DNA of 64,000 bases from Geodermatophilus sabuli. Its GTDB lineage: Bacteria > Actinomycetota > Actinomycetes > Mycobacteriales > Geodermatophilaceae. Within the stretch, counting starts at the first letter, position 1, and each line of letters begins with the position of its first letter. The translations under genes were made by a program, and so were the position numbers. Location of the stretch: the NCBI RefSeq assembly GCF_900215145.1, contig NZ_OBDO01000002.1, positions 62,001 to 126,000 on the forward strand. Reading direction: 5' to 3'. Shown here piece after piece: positions 34,245 to 43,337 of this stretch. The notes beneath the pieces were generated by a model that saw only the letters and a list, made by a program, of their open reading frames with translations, did no database searches and was not told where the DNA came from.

Positions 34245-35273
34245 GTGAGCGCCGCCGTCGTCACCGGCGCCGGAGCCGCCCTGCCCACGACGATCGACCA
34301 GGACGCCGTCTGGGACGGCTTCTTCGCCGGGCACTACGCCGGGCTGCGCGCCGCGCGGCGCATCTTCAGCTCCTCCGGGGTGCGCCGCCGCCACGCGGTG
34401 GCCAACCCGCTGGACGAGGACCTCAGCACCTGGGGCACCGGCGCCCGGATGCAGCGCTACGTGCAGGAGGCGCTCCCGCTCGGCAAGCAGGCGGTGGCCG
34501 GGGCCCTCGACGCCGCCGGCCTGGCCCCGGGGGACGTCGGCCTGTTCGCGGTCGCCACCTGCACGGGCTACGCCACGCCCGGCCTGGACATCCGCCTGGC
34601 CAACGACCTGGGCATGCCGGCCGGCCTGCAGCGGCTGCTGGTCGGGCACATGGGCTGCTACGCCGCCATCCCCGGGCTGGCCGCTGTCGCCGACTTCGTG
34701 ACGGCCCGGTCCAGGCCGGCCGTGCTGCTCTGCTGCGAGCTGACCAGCCTGCACGTGCAGCCGGCCCAGGCCGACCTCGAGCAGGTCGTCGCGCACGCGC
34801 TGTTCTCCGACGCCGCGGCCGCGGTCGTGGTGCAGCCCGGGGCCCGGCGCGGGCGCCGGGTGGCCGGCATCGTGGCGCGCACCGACGCCTCCACCGCCGA
34901 CCACATGACCTGGGACGTCACCGACCTCGGGTTCCGCATGGGCCTGTCGCCGCGGGTGCCCGACGTGCTGTCCCGGCACGTCGGCGACGTCGTCGACGAG
35001 CTGCTCACCGGCGTCGGGCTGCGCTCGGAGGACGTCGCCGGATGGGCGGTGCACCCCGGCGGTCCGCGCATCCTGGACGTCGTCCGCGACGAGCTGGGCC
35101 TGGCCGAGACCCAGCTCGCGGCCTCCCGGCGAGTGCTGGCCGAGCACGGCAACTGCTCGTCGGCCACGGTGCTGCTCGTGCTCGACGAGCTCGGGGACGT
35201 CGACGGCCCGGTCGTCGCCATGGCGTTCGGCCCCGGCCTCACGCTGTACGCCGCCGTGCTCCTCCCCGCCTGA
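34245..35273 (+). CDS. Type III polyketide synthase
   Basis: Protein of 342 aa from GTG 34245 (an upstream in-frame ATG at 34152 gives only a low-complexity Arg tail). Catalytic residues are clear: Cys in LVGHMGCYAAIPGL, His in GWAVHPGGPRILD and Asn in EHGNCSSATVL. Type III synthases extend an acyl-CoA with malonyl-CoA and cyclise it, giving alkylresorcinols, alkylpyrones or small phenolics. Actinobacterial members of this kind are often linked with methyltransferases, as here (144 nt upstream). Substrate chain length is not readable. Confidence 0.92.
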   Translation: MSAAVVTGAGAALPTTIDQDAVWDGFFAGHYAGLRAARRIFSSSGVRRRHAVANPLDEDLSTWGTGARMQRYVQEALPLGKQAVAGALDAAGLAPGDVGLFAVATCTGYATPGLDIRLANDLGMPAGLQRLLVGHMGCYAAIPGLAAVADFVTARSRPAVLLCCELTSLHVQPAQADLEQVVAHALFSDAAAAVVVQPGARRGRRVAGIVARTDASTADHMTWDVTDLGFRMGLSPRVPDVLSRHVGDVVDELLTGVGLRSEDVAGWAVHPGGPRILDVVRDELGLAETQLAASRRVLAEHGNCSSATVLLVLDELGDVDGPVVAMAFGPGLTLYAAVLLPA

Positions 35274-35313
35274 CCGCACACTCGCGCCGCGTGACGGCGG
35301 CCGTCCCGCCTCC

Positions 35314-35319
35314 TAGGCT
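35314..35319 (+). promoter_or_regulatory. Predicted -10 element of the response regulator gene
   Basis: TAGGCT about 37 nt before the GTG start at 35356, followed by an AGGAGGG ribosome site at about 35340. The -35 region shows no consensus. Confidence 0.3.
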
Positions 35320-35355
35320 CTGTGAACTGGGTCACTCGCCAGGAGGGGGCTGCTG

Positions 35356-36018
35356 GTGGGGGAAGAGCGCACGGACGTGCGGGTCTTCCTCGTCGACGAC
35401 CACGAGGTCGTGCGGCGGGGGGTGGCCGAGCTGCTCGAGGAGGACCCGGCGATCCGCGTGGTGGGCGAGGCCGGGTCGGTCGCCGAGGCCCTGGCCCGCG
35501 TGCCCGCGGTGCGGCCGGACGTCACCGTCGTCGACATGCGGCTGCCCGACGGCGACGGCGCCGAGGTCTGCCGGCAGCTGCGCGAGCGCGTGCCCGGCCT
35601 GCGCTGCCTGATGCTGACCAGCTACGCCGACGACGACGCGGTCGCCGCCGCGGTGGCCGCCGGCGCGGCCGGCTACCTGCTCAAGCAGGTGCGCGGCTCG
35701 GCGCTGGTGTCCGCGGTCCGGACCGTCGCCACCGGTGGGACGCTGTTCGACCAGGACGCCGGATCGGTGCTGGCCGCCCGCCGCCGCCCCGTCGAGCGCG
35801 ACCGCCGGCTCGCGGTGCTGACCGAGCAGGAGCGCACGGTGCTGCGGCTGATCGGTGAGGGGCTGACCAACCGGCAGATCGGGGAGCGGATGGGTCTTGC
35901 GGAGAAGACGGTGAAGAACTACACCAGCCACCTGTTGGCCAAGCTGGGCCTGGAGCGCCGCACCCAGGCGGCCATCCTCGCCACCGAGCTGCGCGACCGC
36001 CCCGACGCGGGCGGTTGA
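35356..36018 (+). CDS. NarL/LuxR-family response regulator (DevR/DosR-like)
   Basis: Protein of 220 aa, GTG start after AGGAGG. Receiver domain with [17 protein letters not shown], phospho-Asp in [13 protein letters not shown], and Lys in GYLLKQV; the [16 protein letters not shown] stretch and the C-terminal [35 protein letters not shown] match DevR (DosR) of mycobacteria closely. DevR proteins switch on dormancy genes under hypoxia or nitric oxide. Its kinase lies on the opposite strand, converging 19 nt away. Confidence 0.92.
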   Translation: MGEERTDVRVFLVDDHEVVRRGVAELLEEDPAIRVVGEAGSVAEALARVPAVRPDVTVVDMRLPDGDGAEVCRQLRERVPGLRCLMLTSYADDDAVAAAVAAGAAGYLLKQVRGSALVSAVRTVATGGTLFDQDAGSVLAARRRPVERDRRLAVLTEQERTVLRLIGEGLTNRQIGERMGLAEKTVKNYTSHLLAKLGLERRTQAAILATELRDRPDAGG

Positions 36019-36036
36019 GCCGACCGCCCAGCCCGG

Positions 36037-37758
36037 TCAGCGCTGGGTGGGGAGCGGCACCGTCCAGCGGATCTCCGTCCCCGCCGGGCCGGCCGACGTC
36101 GTCAGCCGGCCACCGTGCCGCTCGGCGCGGTCGGTGAGGTTGGTGAGCCCGCTGCGGACGGTCACCGCCGGCAACCCCGTGCCGTCGTCGGTGACCACGA
36201 CTCGCACGTCGGACGTGACGCTGACCGTCACCGCCACGCGGCTGGCCCGGGCGTGCCGGACGACGTTGGTCACCAGCTCCCGGACGACGGCGACCACGTC
36301 GGGCACCAGCCCCGAGGGCAGCTCGTCCAGACCCTTGAAGCGGACGTCGGGTCGGACGCCCTGGCCCCCGGTGATCGACCGGACGACGTCGGCGATGCGG
36401 GTACGCACCGCGTCGGGCGAGTCGTCCTCGGGCTGGTGCAGCTCGAAGATGGCCGACCGGATGCGGGCGATCGTCCCGTCCAGCTCGTCGACCCGCTCCG
36501 CGAGCCGGGCGGCGGCCTCCGGGTGGTCGGCCGTCAGTGACCGGCTGATCCGGTCCAGCGCCAGGCCCGTGGCGAAGATCCGCTGGACGACGTGGTCGTG
36601 CAGGTCGCGGGCGATCCGGTCGCGATCGGCCTCCACCTGCAGCCGGCGTTCCCGCTGCTGGCTGCGGGCCAGCTGCAGGGCGACGGCGGCCTGGGCGGCG
36701 AAGGCCGAGGCGTGCTCCAGGGTGTCGGGCCGGAAGGGCTCGCCTCCGCTGCGCCGCATGGCCACCACGGTGCCCAGGGGCGGGCGGCCGCCGAGCGGGA
36801 TGAACAGGGTCGGCCCGTAACCGGTGGCGAGCTCGCCCAGCACCGGCGCCTGCCGTCCCTCGGCGGCCGCCGCGCTCACGTCGGCGATGATCCGGGGCAC
36901 GCCGGACCGGTGCGCCACCCCCAACTGGCTGTCGGCCAGGGGCAGCCGCACGCCCTCGACGTCCTCGCTGTCCAGGCCCACGGCGTCGACGACGGTGAGG
37001 ACGTCGGCGTCGTCCGGGCTGGGCACGAGCACCCCGGCACTGTCGGCGGCGGCCAGGGCGGCGACCCGCTCGGCGATCGCGCGGAGCACGGTGTCCGGGT
37101 CGGCGCCGGAGAGCAGGGCGGTCACGATGTCCGTCCCGGCCTGCGCCCACGCCCGCCGGTGCTCGGCCCGCTCCACGCGCAGGGCGTTCTCGATGGCCAG
37201 GCCGGCGGTCGCGGCGAGCGCCTGCACCGCGCGCTCGTCGACGTCGGTGAACGACCCCTCGGGCCGCTTGACGGTCAGGAACAGGATGGCGAACACCGAC
37301 CCGGCCGCCCGGATCGGCATGCCCAGGAAGCTGTGCATCGGAGGGTGGCCGGGCGGGAAGCCGACCGCCTCGGGGTGGGTGGTGAGGTCGTCGAGGCGCA
37401 GGGGGCCGGAGGCGCCGATCATCATCCCCAGCACGCCCTCGCCGGTGGGGAGGCGGCCGATGCGCTCCCGCACGGCGGCGTCCATGCCGACGACGACGAA
37501 CCGCTCGATGTGGGTGCCGGTGCGGTCCAGCACGCCGAGCGCGCCGAAGGTCGCGTCCAGGTGCTCGACAGCCGCGCTGACGACCCCCCGCAGCGTCGCG
37601 TCGAGGTGGTCGCTGTGCGCCGCCGCCCGGACGCCGGCGGCGAGGACGGGGACGGGGATCGGCACACCGGGGTCCTCGGCGGCGGGCGGGGTCACGGCCC
37701 GGCCACCGGGGGCCCCGGGAGCGGTGGGAGGAGTGCGGGGATGGGGGCCTCCGGTCAC
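36037..37758 (-). CDS. GAF-GAF sensor histidine kinase (DevS/DosT-like)
   Basis: Protein of 573 aa. The GTG at 37756-37758 overlaps the stress-protein stop by 4 nt. Two GAF domains (about 45-190 and 205-350) precede the H-box RDRIARDLHDHVVQRIFATGLAL and a HATPase_c domain with LVTNVVRHARASRV and GTGLPA. This is the DevS/DosT layout, where the first GAF binds haem to sense O2, NO or CO; I could not confirm the haem-ligand histidine by eye. It probably phosphorylates the converging DevR-like regulator. Confidence 0.9.
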   Translation of the reverse strand: MTGGPHPRTPPTAPGAPGGRAVTPPAAEDPGVPIPVPVLAAGVRAAAHSDHLDATLRGVVSAAVEHLDATFGALGVLDRTGTHIERFVVVGMDAAVRERIGRLPTGEGVLGMMIGASGPLRLDDLTTHPEAVGFPPGHPPMHSFLGMPIRAAGSVFAILFLTVKRPEGSFTDVDERAVQALAATAGLAIENALRVERAEHRRAWAQAGTDIVTALLSGADPDTVLRAIAERVAALAAADSAGVLVPSPDDADVLTVVDAVGLDSEDVEGVRLPLADSQLGVAHRSGVPRIIADVSAAAAEGRQAPVLGELATGYGPTLFIPLGGRPPLGTVVAMRRSGGEPFRPDTLEHASAFAAQAAVALQLARSQQRERRLQVEADRDRIARDLHDHVVQRIFATGLALDRISRSLTADHPEAAARLAERVDELDGTIARIRSAIFELHQPEDDSPDAVRTRIADVVRSITGGQGVRPDVRFKGLDELPSGLVPDVVAVVRELVTNVVRHARASRVAVTVSVTSDVRVVVTDDGTGLPAVTVRSGLTNLTDRAERHGGRLTTSAGPAGTEIRWTVPLPTQR

Positions 37759-38225
37759 GCCCCGCGGGCCAGGCGGCGCGGGTGCGGGCGGGGGACCGCC
37801 GGGCGCAGCAGCGTCTTGCCGTGCGCGCTGACGACGACGAGGTCGGCGCCGCGGGCCGCTCCGGTGAGCGCCTCGAACACCGGCCGCTCGAGCACCGTGG
37901 TGCGGGTGCGCCCGACCACGCCGGTCTCGGCGATGGCGCGCAGCACCAGCGCCTCCAGCCGCTCGAGGGCGGGTGCGGGGTCGCGGCGTCCCAGGGCGGC
38001 CAGCGGATCGGGGTCGGTCTCCTCCAGGACGCTGACCGCCACCACGGTGCCCTCCCGGCGGGCGGCCTCGCGCAGTGCCCACACCAGGGCGCCGTAGCTG
38101 CCGGGGGAGCCGTCGACGTCGACGACGAGCCACGGGTTCTGCCGGCGCGGCAGCCACGGCGTGAGCCGGGTGGGTCCGACCGCCGCCGGGTCGCCGGTCC
38201 CGTCCGGCCCCGTGCCGTCCGTCAT
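37755..38225 (-). CDS. Universal stress protein (UspA family)
   Basis: Protein of 156 aa from the ATG at 38223-38225, with GGGGGGCGAC upstream. WLVVDVDGSPGSYGALVWALREAARREG is the Usp N-terminal strand-helix, and GADLVVVSAHGKT stands where the ATP-binding GxxGx9GS motif would be, so nucleotide binding may be altered. It is in one operon with the DevS-like kinase, mirroring the mycobacterial dormancy regulon where Usp genes are DevR targets. The 294-nt upstream gap (38226-38519) contains GGAC-N5-GTCC at 38378-38390, a weak DosR-box-like site. Confidence 0.85.
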   Translation of the reverse strand: MTDGTGPDGTGDPAAVGPTRLTPWLPRRQNPWLVVDVDGSPGSYGALVWALREAARREGTVVAVSVLEETDPDPLAALGRRDPAPALERLEALVLRAIAETGVVGRTRTTVLERPVFEALTGAARGADLVVVSAHGKTLLRPAVPRPHPRRLARGA

Positions 38226-38519
38226 GTCGCCCCCCTGTGCGCGCACCGCGCCGTCGACCGGCCGCCGGACGAGCCGGGGAGACCCGGGGTCCTTCGCGCG
38301 CGGCTCTCCACGAAGCCCGAGTGCATCGGCCATGCGGGGCATCGTGACGGCCCGTCCGCGGCTCCGGCAGGGCCCAAGGACCCGGTGTCCGCCCAGGTCG
38401 AGGAGTGACGACACCGTTCCGGTTCGGAACCGTGCGTGCCACTGCGTGGAGTGACCGTTTGGTGACATCGCCTCTCGGTCGGGTGGTGGTGGCCGCGTCG
38501 CCGCCGTCCGCGGCGCGGT

Positions 38520-39284
38520 TCACCGGGGGCCGGGCGCGGTGCCGGAGACCGCGGTGGCGTCCCGGTCGTCGTCGTGCAGGACCTGCGCCACCAGCCCACC
38601 GGCCGTGACGGCGGCCGCGGTCAGTGGGGCCTGCGCCCGGCTGGTCTCCACCAGCAGGACCCCGCCGGGAGCCAGCCACCGGCGCGCCCCAGCGGCCACC
38701 CGGCGCTGCAGCCCGACGCCGTCCGCGCCGCCGTCCAGGGCGGTGCGGGGCTCGTGCTCGCGTGCCTCCGGGGGCATCAGCGCGATCGCCGCCGTCGGGA
38801 CGTAGGGGGCGTTGACCGCCAGCAGGTCCACCCGCCCCCGCAGCCCGGCCGGCAGGGCGTCGTAGAGGTCCCCCTGGTGGACCCGGCCGCCGACGGGGAC
38901 GACGTTGCGCTCGGCGCAACGGACCGCCACCGGGTCGACGTCGGCGGCGTGCAGCTCCACCGGGCCGACGGCGGCGGCCACAGCCACGCCCACCGCACCC
39001 GTGCCGCAGCAGAGGTCGACCACGACCGGCCGGGACGCGTTCGCCAGGACGGTGGCCGCGTGGTCGACGAGGAGGCCGGTCCGGCGACGCGGCACGAAGA
39101 CCCCGGGCGCGACGGCGATGCGCAGGCCGCAGAACTCCGCCCAGCCGAGCACCGTCTCCAGCGGCTCCCCGGCCACCCGCCGGGCGACCAGCCCCTCGAG
39201 GGCGGCCGGGTCCGGTGTCGCGGCGACGAGGGCGGCGGCCTCCTCGTCGGCGAAGACGCAGCCGGCGGCACGGAGGCGGGCCAC
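38520..39284 (-). CDS. PrmC/HemK-like protein N5-glutamine methyltransferase homologue
   Basis: Protein of 254 aa. SAM site VVVDLCCGTGAVGVAVAA and the active-site motif NAPYVPT are seen; true PrmC has NPPY, so the second residue is Ala here, as in a distinct actinobacterial subgroup. The region EFCGLRIAVAPGVFVPRRRT matches the substrate-binding N-terminal part. It probably methylates a glutamine in a protein, but whether the target is a release factor is uncertain; the canonical prmC sits elsewhere, near prfA. The GTG start may not be the true one. Confidence 0.8.
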   Translation of the reverse strand: MARLRAAGCVFADEEAAALVAATPDPAALEGLVARRVAGEPLETVLGWAEFCGLRIAVAPGVFVPRRRTGLLVDHAATVLANASRPVVVDLCCGTGAVGVAVAAAVGPVELHAADVDPVAVRCAERNVVPVGGRVHQGDLYDALPAGLRGRVDLLAVNAPYVPTAAIALMPPEAREHEPRTALDGGADGVGLQRRVAAGARRWLAPGGVLLVETSRAQAPLTAAAVTAGGLVAQVLHDDDRDATAVSGTAPGPR

Positions 39285-39363
39285 GAGCTCAGGAGAGGGA
39301 ACGGGGACCTCCGGCCGGGCACGGACGTCGGCCCGCCGGAGGGCGCCCGCGAGGGGCGAGGAG

Positions 39364-39434
39364 AGCGGGTGACGAGAATCGAACTCGCACTGTCAGCTTG
39401 GGAAGCTGATGTTCTGCCATTGAACTACACCCGC
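39364..39434 (-). tRNA. tRNA-Gly (anticodon CCC)
   Basis: The minus strand folds into a full cloverleaf: acceptor GCGGGTG/CACCCGC, D arm GTTC/GAAC, anticodon stem TCAGC/GCTGA with loop TTCCCAA, T arm GCGAG/CTCGT with loop TTCGATT, and discriminator U. The anticodon CCC reads GGG glycine codons. 71 nt; CCA is not encoded. Confidence 0.97.
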
Positions 39435-39585
39435 AGGACGCAGCCGAGCTTACCCGGACGGTGCCCGGGGAGGGGAGCAGGGTCCCCGGCGGGGGTGTCC
39501 GCCCGGCCACGCCTCCTGCTGCACCCGGAACGGCCGATGGCGAGGGCCAGCACCGCCGCCGTCCGAGGGGCGCGGGCTCCTGCGG

Positions 39586-42267
39586 TCAGACCGAGCGGAT
39601 GACCACCGTCGTGCCGGCCGGGCTCGGGGTCGCGGTGATCTCGCCGACCGCGCTCATCAGCATCGAGCCGCGGCCCCGGTCCATGCTCGGTACCCGCTCG
39701 CGCCACCGGCCGTAGTCGCGGACGGCGATCTCCACCCGGCCTCGGGCCACGTCGACCGCGACGTCGATGAACGGCTCGGTCGGGTCCTGGGCGTGCTCGA
39801 CGGCGTTCGTGGCGGCCTCGCAGGTGGCGAGCACGAGGTCGTAGGCGCGGTCCTCGTCCAGGCCGGCCTCCGCGAACAGCGCCCGCAGCCGGCGGCGCAG
39901 CGCCGGGATGGCCGAGCCGGCCGCGGGGAACCGCCAGTGGCCCGTGACCGGCCGGGACGCGGGAGCGCGGTCCGGCGACGGGGCGGACACGGGCGCGGAC
40001 GCCGTCATCGGCAGCCGGGGCGCCGGTGTCACGGGGGGTGCGGGGAGCCCGGCGTGGCCGGCCCCGTCGCCCGACGGCGGCGGGGGGACGGCGCCGCGGG
40101 AGCCGGCGGCGCGGTCGAGCACCGCCCGCAACCGGGCGATCAGCTCGGCGGACTCGAACGGCTTGGGCAGGTAGTCGTCGACCCCGGCGTCGAACCCCTC
40201 GACGGCGGCCTCCTGGCCGGCCCGCGCGGTCAGCATGACCACCGGCACCGTCCGCGTCGCGGGGTCGGCCCGCAGCGCACGGAGCAGGCCGAACCCGTCC
40301 AGCCCCGGCATCATCACGTCGGTCAGCACCACGTCCGGGCGAGCCGAGGCGAGGACCGCCAGCGCCTCCAGGCCGTTGGTCGCCGTCCGGACGCTCCAGT
40401 GCGGGGACAGCAGCCGGGTGAGGTAGGCGCGCATGTCGGCGTTGTCGTCCACCACCAGCACGCAGGTGCCCGGCTCGGGTGCGGTGCCGGGCTCGGGCGC
40501 GGTCCGGGCGAGGTCGTCGTCCCAGGGGGTGACGGCCGCACCGCGGGCGGCCTCGGACGGCGCGGCGGTGGGTGCGGCGGTGACGGCGTCCGGGGAGCCG
40601 AAGGGCACGGTGACGGTGAAGGTGCTGCCGGCCCCGGGCTCGCTGGACACCCGGATGCCGCCGCCGTGCAGCGCGGCGAGCTCGCGGACCATGGCCAGCC
40701 CCAGTCCGGTGCCCTCGCGGCTGCGGGCGGGGGAGCCGGCGACCCGGTGGAAGCGTTCGAACAGGTGCGGCAGCTCCTCGGCGGGGATGCCCACGCCGGT
40801 GTCGGACACCTGCAGCGTGATCACGTCGCCGTCGGCCCGCAGGGTGACGGCGATGGCCCCGACGAAGGTGTACTTCACCGCGTTCGCGACGAGGTTGACG
40901 ACGATCTTCTCCCACATCCGCGGGTCGACGAACGCCGGGCGACCCAGCGGGGGGCAGTCGACCGTCAGCTCCAGCCCGGCCCGCTCGGCCGCGGCGCGCA
41001 GCACCCCGGCCAGCTCCGTCGTGAGGGCGGGGAGGTCGGTCTCCACCCGGACGGCGGCGGTGCGGCCGGCCTCGATGCTGACGAACTCCAGCAGGTCGTT
41101 GACCAGGCCCTGCAGCCGCTGCCCGTTGCGCAGCGCGAGGGTGAGCTGGTCCCGCGCGGCCGGCGGCAGCGCGACCCCGGACAGCGCGTCGGCGATCGGG
41201 GCCAGCAGCAGGGTCAGGGGGGTGCGCAGCTCGTGGCTCACGTCGGCGAAGAACGCCGTCTTGGCCCGGTCGAGCTCGGCGAGGGCCTCCGCGCGGGCCC
41301 GCTCGGCGGCGTAGGCGCGCGCGTTGAGCACCGCGCCGGCGAACTGGGCGGCGAGCAGCTCGTGGAACGAGCGGTACTCCTCGTCCAGCGCCCGGTTGGG
41401 GTTGACGCCGACCACGAGCGCGCCCACCTGCTCGGCGCCCGGGCTCCCGGCCAGGGGGAGGACGACGGCCGCGGTGACCGGGTCGCCCCACGGCCCCCCG
41501 GGGACCGCCAGCCGCTCGACCTCGGGCGGCAGCAGCTCCGTGGCGGAGGCCGCCGTCTCGGGCAGCAGCCGCGGGTCGCAGCCCACGGTGGCTGCCCGCC
41601 GCAGTCCGGTGCCGTCGGGTCCGGCGAGGTAGACGGCCGCGAACGGGACGTCGAGGGGGTTGCCGGCCAGCGTGGCGGTCATCCCCTCCACCGTGGCCAA
41701 CTCGTCGCCCAACCGGCCGGAGCCGGCGACGTCGTGCAGCAGCCGCTGGCGGCGCTCGGCCAGGACCTGGCGGGTGACCTCCGTGCAGACCGCGTGCATG
41801 CCGGCGACCTCGCCGTCGTCGCCGTAGGCCGGGGCGTGGGAGACCGTGAAGTAGGTCTCCTCGCGGTACCCGGCCCGCTCGAGCAGCAGCAGCAGCTGCG
41901 GGATCCACGACGGCTCGCGGGTGGTCATCGCCCGCTCGACGGGGCCCTCGAGGGCCGCCCAGCCCTCCGCGAGGGTGACCCGCAGGTCGTCCCCGATGGC
42001 GCCGGGGTGCTTGCCGCCGATCAGGTCGGCGTAGGCGTCGTTGTAGATCTGGGTGAACTGCGGACCCCAGGTGAGGATCATGGGGAAGCGCGAGGCCAGC
42101 ACCGTGCGGACGGCGTGCCGGAGGCTGGCCGGCCAGCCGGAGACCGGCCCGAGCGGGGTGGTGGACCAGTCCAGCGCGGCCATCAGCCGACCGTTCTCGC
42201 CGCCGTCCCGGAACAGCTCGGCGTCCCCCGGGCCCGGTGGCAGGCCGGTGTGGGCGCTGGGGGGCAC
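39586..42267 (-). CDS. Hybrid sensor kinase: PAS, GAF, HisKA, HATPase, receiver, and RsbW-like ATPase
   Basis: Protein of about 893 aa; the GTG at 42265-42267 is preferred over 42273 because GGAGG is spaced 5 nt from it. Order: PAS (about 30-160), GAF (about 180-320), HisKA with His345 in FFADVSHELRTPLTLL, HATPase_c (DTGVGIPAEELPHLFERF, GTGLGLAMV), receiver with phospho-Asp in VVLTDVMMPGLDG and Lys in YLPKPF, a Pro-rich linker, and a C-terminal RsbW-type HATPase (ATCEAATNAVEHAQDP, DRGRGSMLMSAV). This links histidine phosphorelay to anti-sigma-factor-type kinase function. No membrane segments. Confidence 0.9.
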   Translation of the reverse strand: MPPSAHTGLPPGPGDAELFRDGGENGRLMAALDWSTTPLGPVSGWPASLRHAVRTVLASRFPMILTWGPQFTQIYNDAYADLIGGKHPGAIGDDLRVTLAEGWAALEGPVERAMTTREPSWIPQLLLLLERAGYREETYFTVSHAPAYGDDGEVAGMHAVCTEVTRQVLAERRQRLLHDVAGSGRLGDELATVEGMTATLAGNPLDVPFAAVYLAGPDGTGLRRAATVGCDPRLLPETAASATELLPPEVERLAVPGGPWGDPVTAAVVLPLAGSPGAEQVGALVVGVNPNRALDEEYRSFHELLAAQFAGAVLNARAYAAERARAEALAELDRAKTAFFADVSHELRTPLTLLLAPIADALSGVALPPAARDQLTLALRNGQRLQGLVNDLLEFVSIEAGRTAAVRVETDLPALTTELAGVLRAAAERAGLELTVDCPPLGRPAFVDPRMWEKIVVNLVANAVKYTFVGAIAVTLRADGDVITLQVSDTGVGIPAEELPHLFERFHRVAGSPARSREGTGLGLAMVRELAALHGGGIRVSSEPGAGSTFTVTVPFGSPDAVTAAPTAAPSEAARGAAVTPWDDDLARTAPEPGTAPEPGTCVLVVDDNADMRAYLTRLLSPHWSVRTATNGLEALAVLASARPDVVLTDVMMPGLDGFGLLRALRADPATRTVPVVMLTARAGQEAAVEGFDAGVDDYLPKPFESAELIARLRAVLDRAAGSRGAVPPPPSGDGAGHAGLPAPPVTPAPRLPMTASAPVSAPSPDRAPASRPVTGHWRFPAAGSAIPALRRRLRALFAEAGLDEDRAYDLVLATCEAATNAVEHAQDPTEPFIDVAVDVARGRVEIAVRDYGRWRERVPSMDRGRGSMLMSAVGEITATPSPAGTTVVIRSV

Positions 42268-42370
42268 GCACACCTCCGACTCCGGTCCTCGACGGGCGCG
42301 CCGGCGCCGTGGCTCGTGCGCCGGTCGCCCGGTCAGAGGCCGGACGACCGGCCCGAACCGTACCCCGGTG

Positions 42371-43336
42371 TCATCGGCGCATCTCGGCGAGGAAGCCGGT
42401 CGCCTCCGACCGCAGCCGCTCGGCCATCTGGGACAACCCGGTGATGTCGCTGGCACCGGCGCCCATGGAGGCCGAGCCGTCGACCGCGGCGGCGATGCCG
42501 TCCACGAGACCGTTCATCTCGGTGACCGTCGTCCCCACCTTGTCCATGACGGCGGCGACCTCCTCGCAGGCCTCCCGGACCTGCTCGACCTGGGTGGTGA
42601 CCCGCACGGTGGCCCGGGCGGTCTGGTCGGCGAGGTCCTTGACCTCGGTGGCGACGACGGCGAAGCCCTTGCCGGCCTCGCCGGCACGGGCGGCCTCGAT
42701 GGTGGCGTTGAGGGCCAGCAGCCGGGTCTGTGCGGCGACGGCGTCGATGAGTGCGATGACGTCCTTGATCTCCGCGGAGGACCGGGTGAGCGAGCTCATC
42801 GTCTCCTGCGCCGTCCCCGTCTCCGCGCTCGCCGCCGACGCCGCGGCGGTCAGCCCGGACGCCGAAGCGCTCATCTCCGTCGACGCCGTCGCGACCTGCT
42901 CGGACATCGCCAGGACGACGGCCTCGAACTCGTCGGCCAGCCGCAGCCGGGCGGTCTGTGCCTCGGTGACCCGGCCGGCGGTCCGCTCCATGGCCGCCCG
43001 GGCGGTGTTGATCTCCGCGGCGCCCTTGCGGTAGGCCCCGGCCAGCCCGGTGAGCAGCACCGAGCGGGAGAAGCGGCCCTCCGCCGCTGCGGCGAGCGCC
43101 GCCGACGACTCGCGGACGAAGGCGTCGGAGACGTCGAGCACGCGGTTCGCGCTGTCGTGCAGGGTTTGCAGCTCCGGCACGGCCTCGATGCCCGGCGTCG
43201 GGCGGCTGCGGGCCTCGAGGTCGCCGCGCGCGGCGGCCAGGCACGTCTCGGTCAGCTGACGGACGAACGCCCGGTAGACCGCGAGCTCCTCGGCGTCGCT
43301 GCGCCGTCCGCCTTCGCCCCTCGTGCGGATGCCCAC
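42371..43336 (-). CDS. Soluble methyl-accepting chemotaxis-like protein
   Basis: Protein of 321 aa without membrane segments. After about 110 residues of helical sensor region comes an MCP signalling domain; the hairpin tip reads [35 protein letters not shown], close to the classic E-A-A-R-A-G-E tip that contacts CheA/CheW. No che or flagellar genes are seen in the window, so the partner may be elsewhere or the protein may signal through another route. It lies 1 nt downstream of the PAS gene and is clearly in one operon. Confidence 0.88.
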   Translation of the reverse strand: MGIRTRGEGGRRSDAEELAVYRAFVRQLTETCLAAARGDLEARSRPTPGIEAVPELQTLHDSANRVLDVSDAFVRESSAALAAAAEGRFSRSVLLTGLAGAYRKGAAEINTARAAMERTAGRVTEAQTARLRLADEFEAVVLAMSEQVATASTEMSASASGLTAAASAASAETGTAQETMSSLTRSSAEIKDVIALIDAVAAQTRLLALNATIEAARAGEAGKGFAVVATEVKDLADQTARATVRVTTQVEQVREACEEVAAVMDKVGTTVTEMNGLVDGIAAAVDGSASMGAGASDITGLSQMAERLRSEATGFLAEMRR

Positions 43337-43337
43337 C

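Noticed and set aside
38378..38390. DosR-box-like GGAC-N5-GTCC upstream of the Usp gene
   Set aside because: Too short and too far from the known consensus to call; mentioned only in the Usp entry.
39793..42444. 883-aa plus-strand frame opposite the hybrid kinase
   Set aside because: Low-complexity GC-driven translation opposite a clear multidomain protein.
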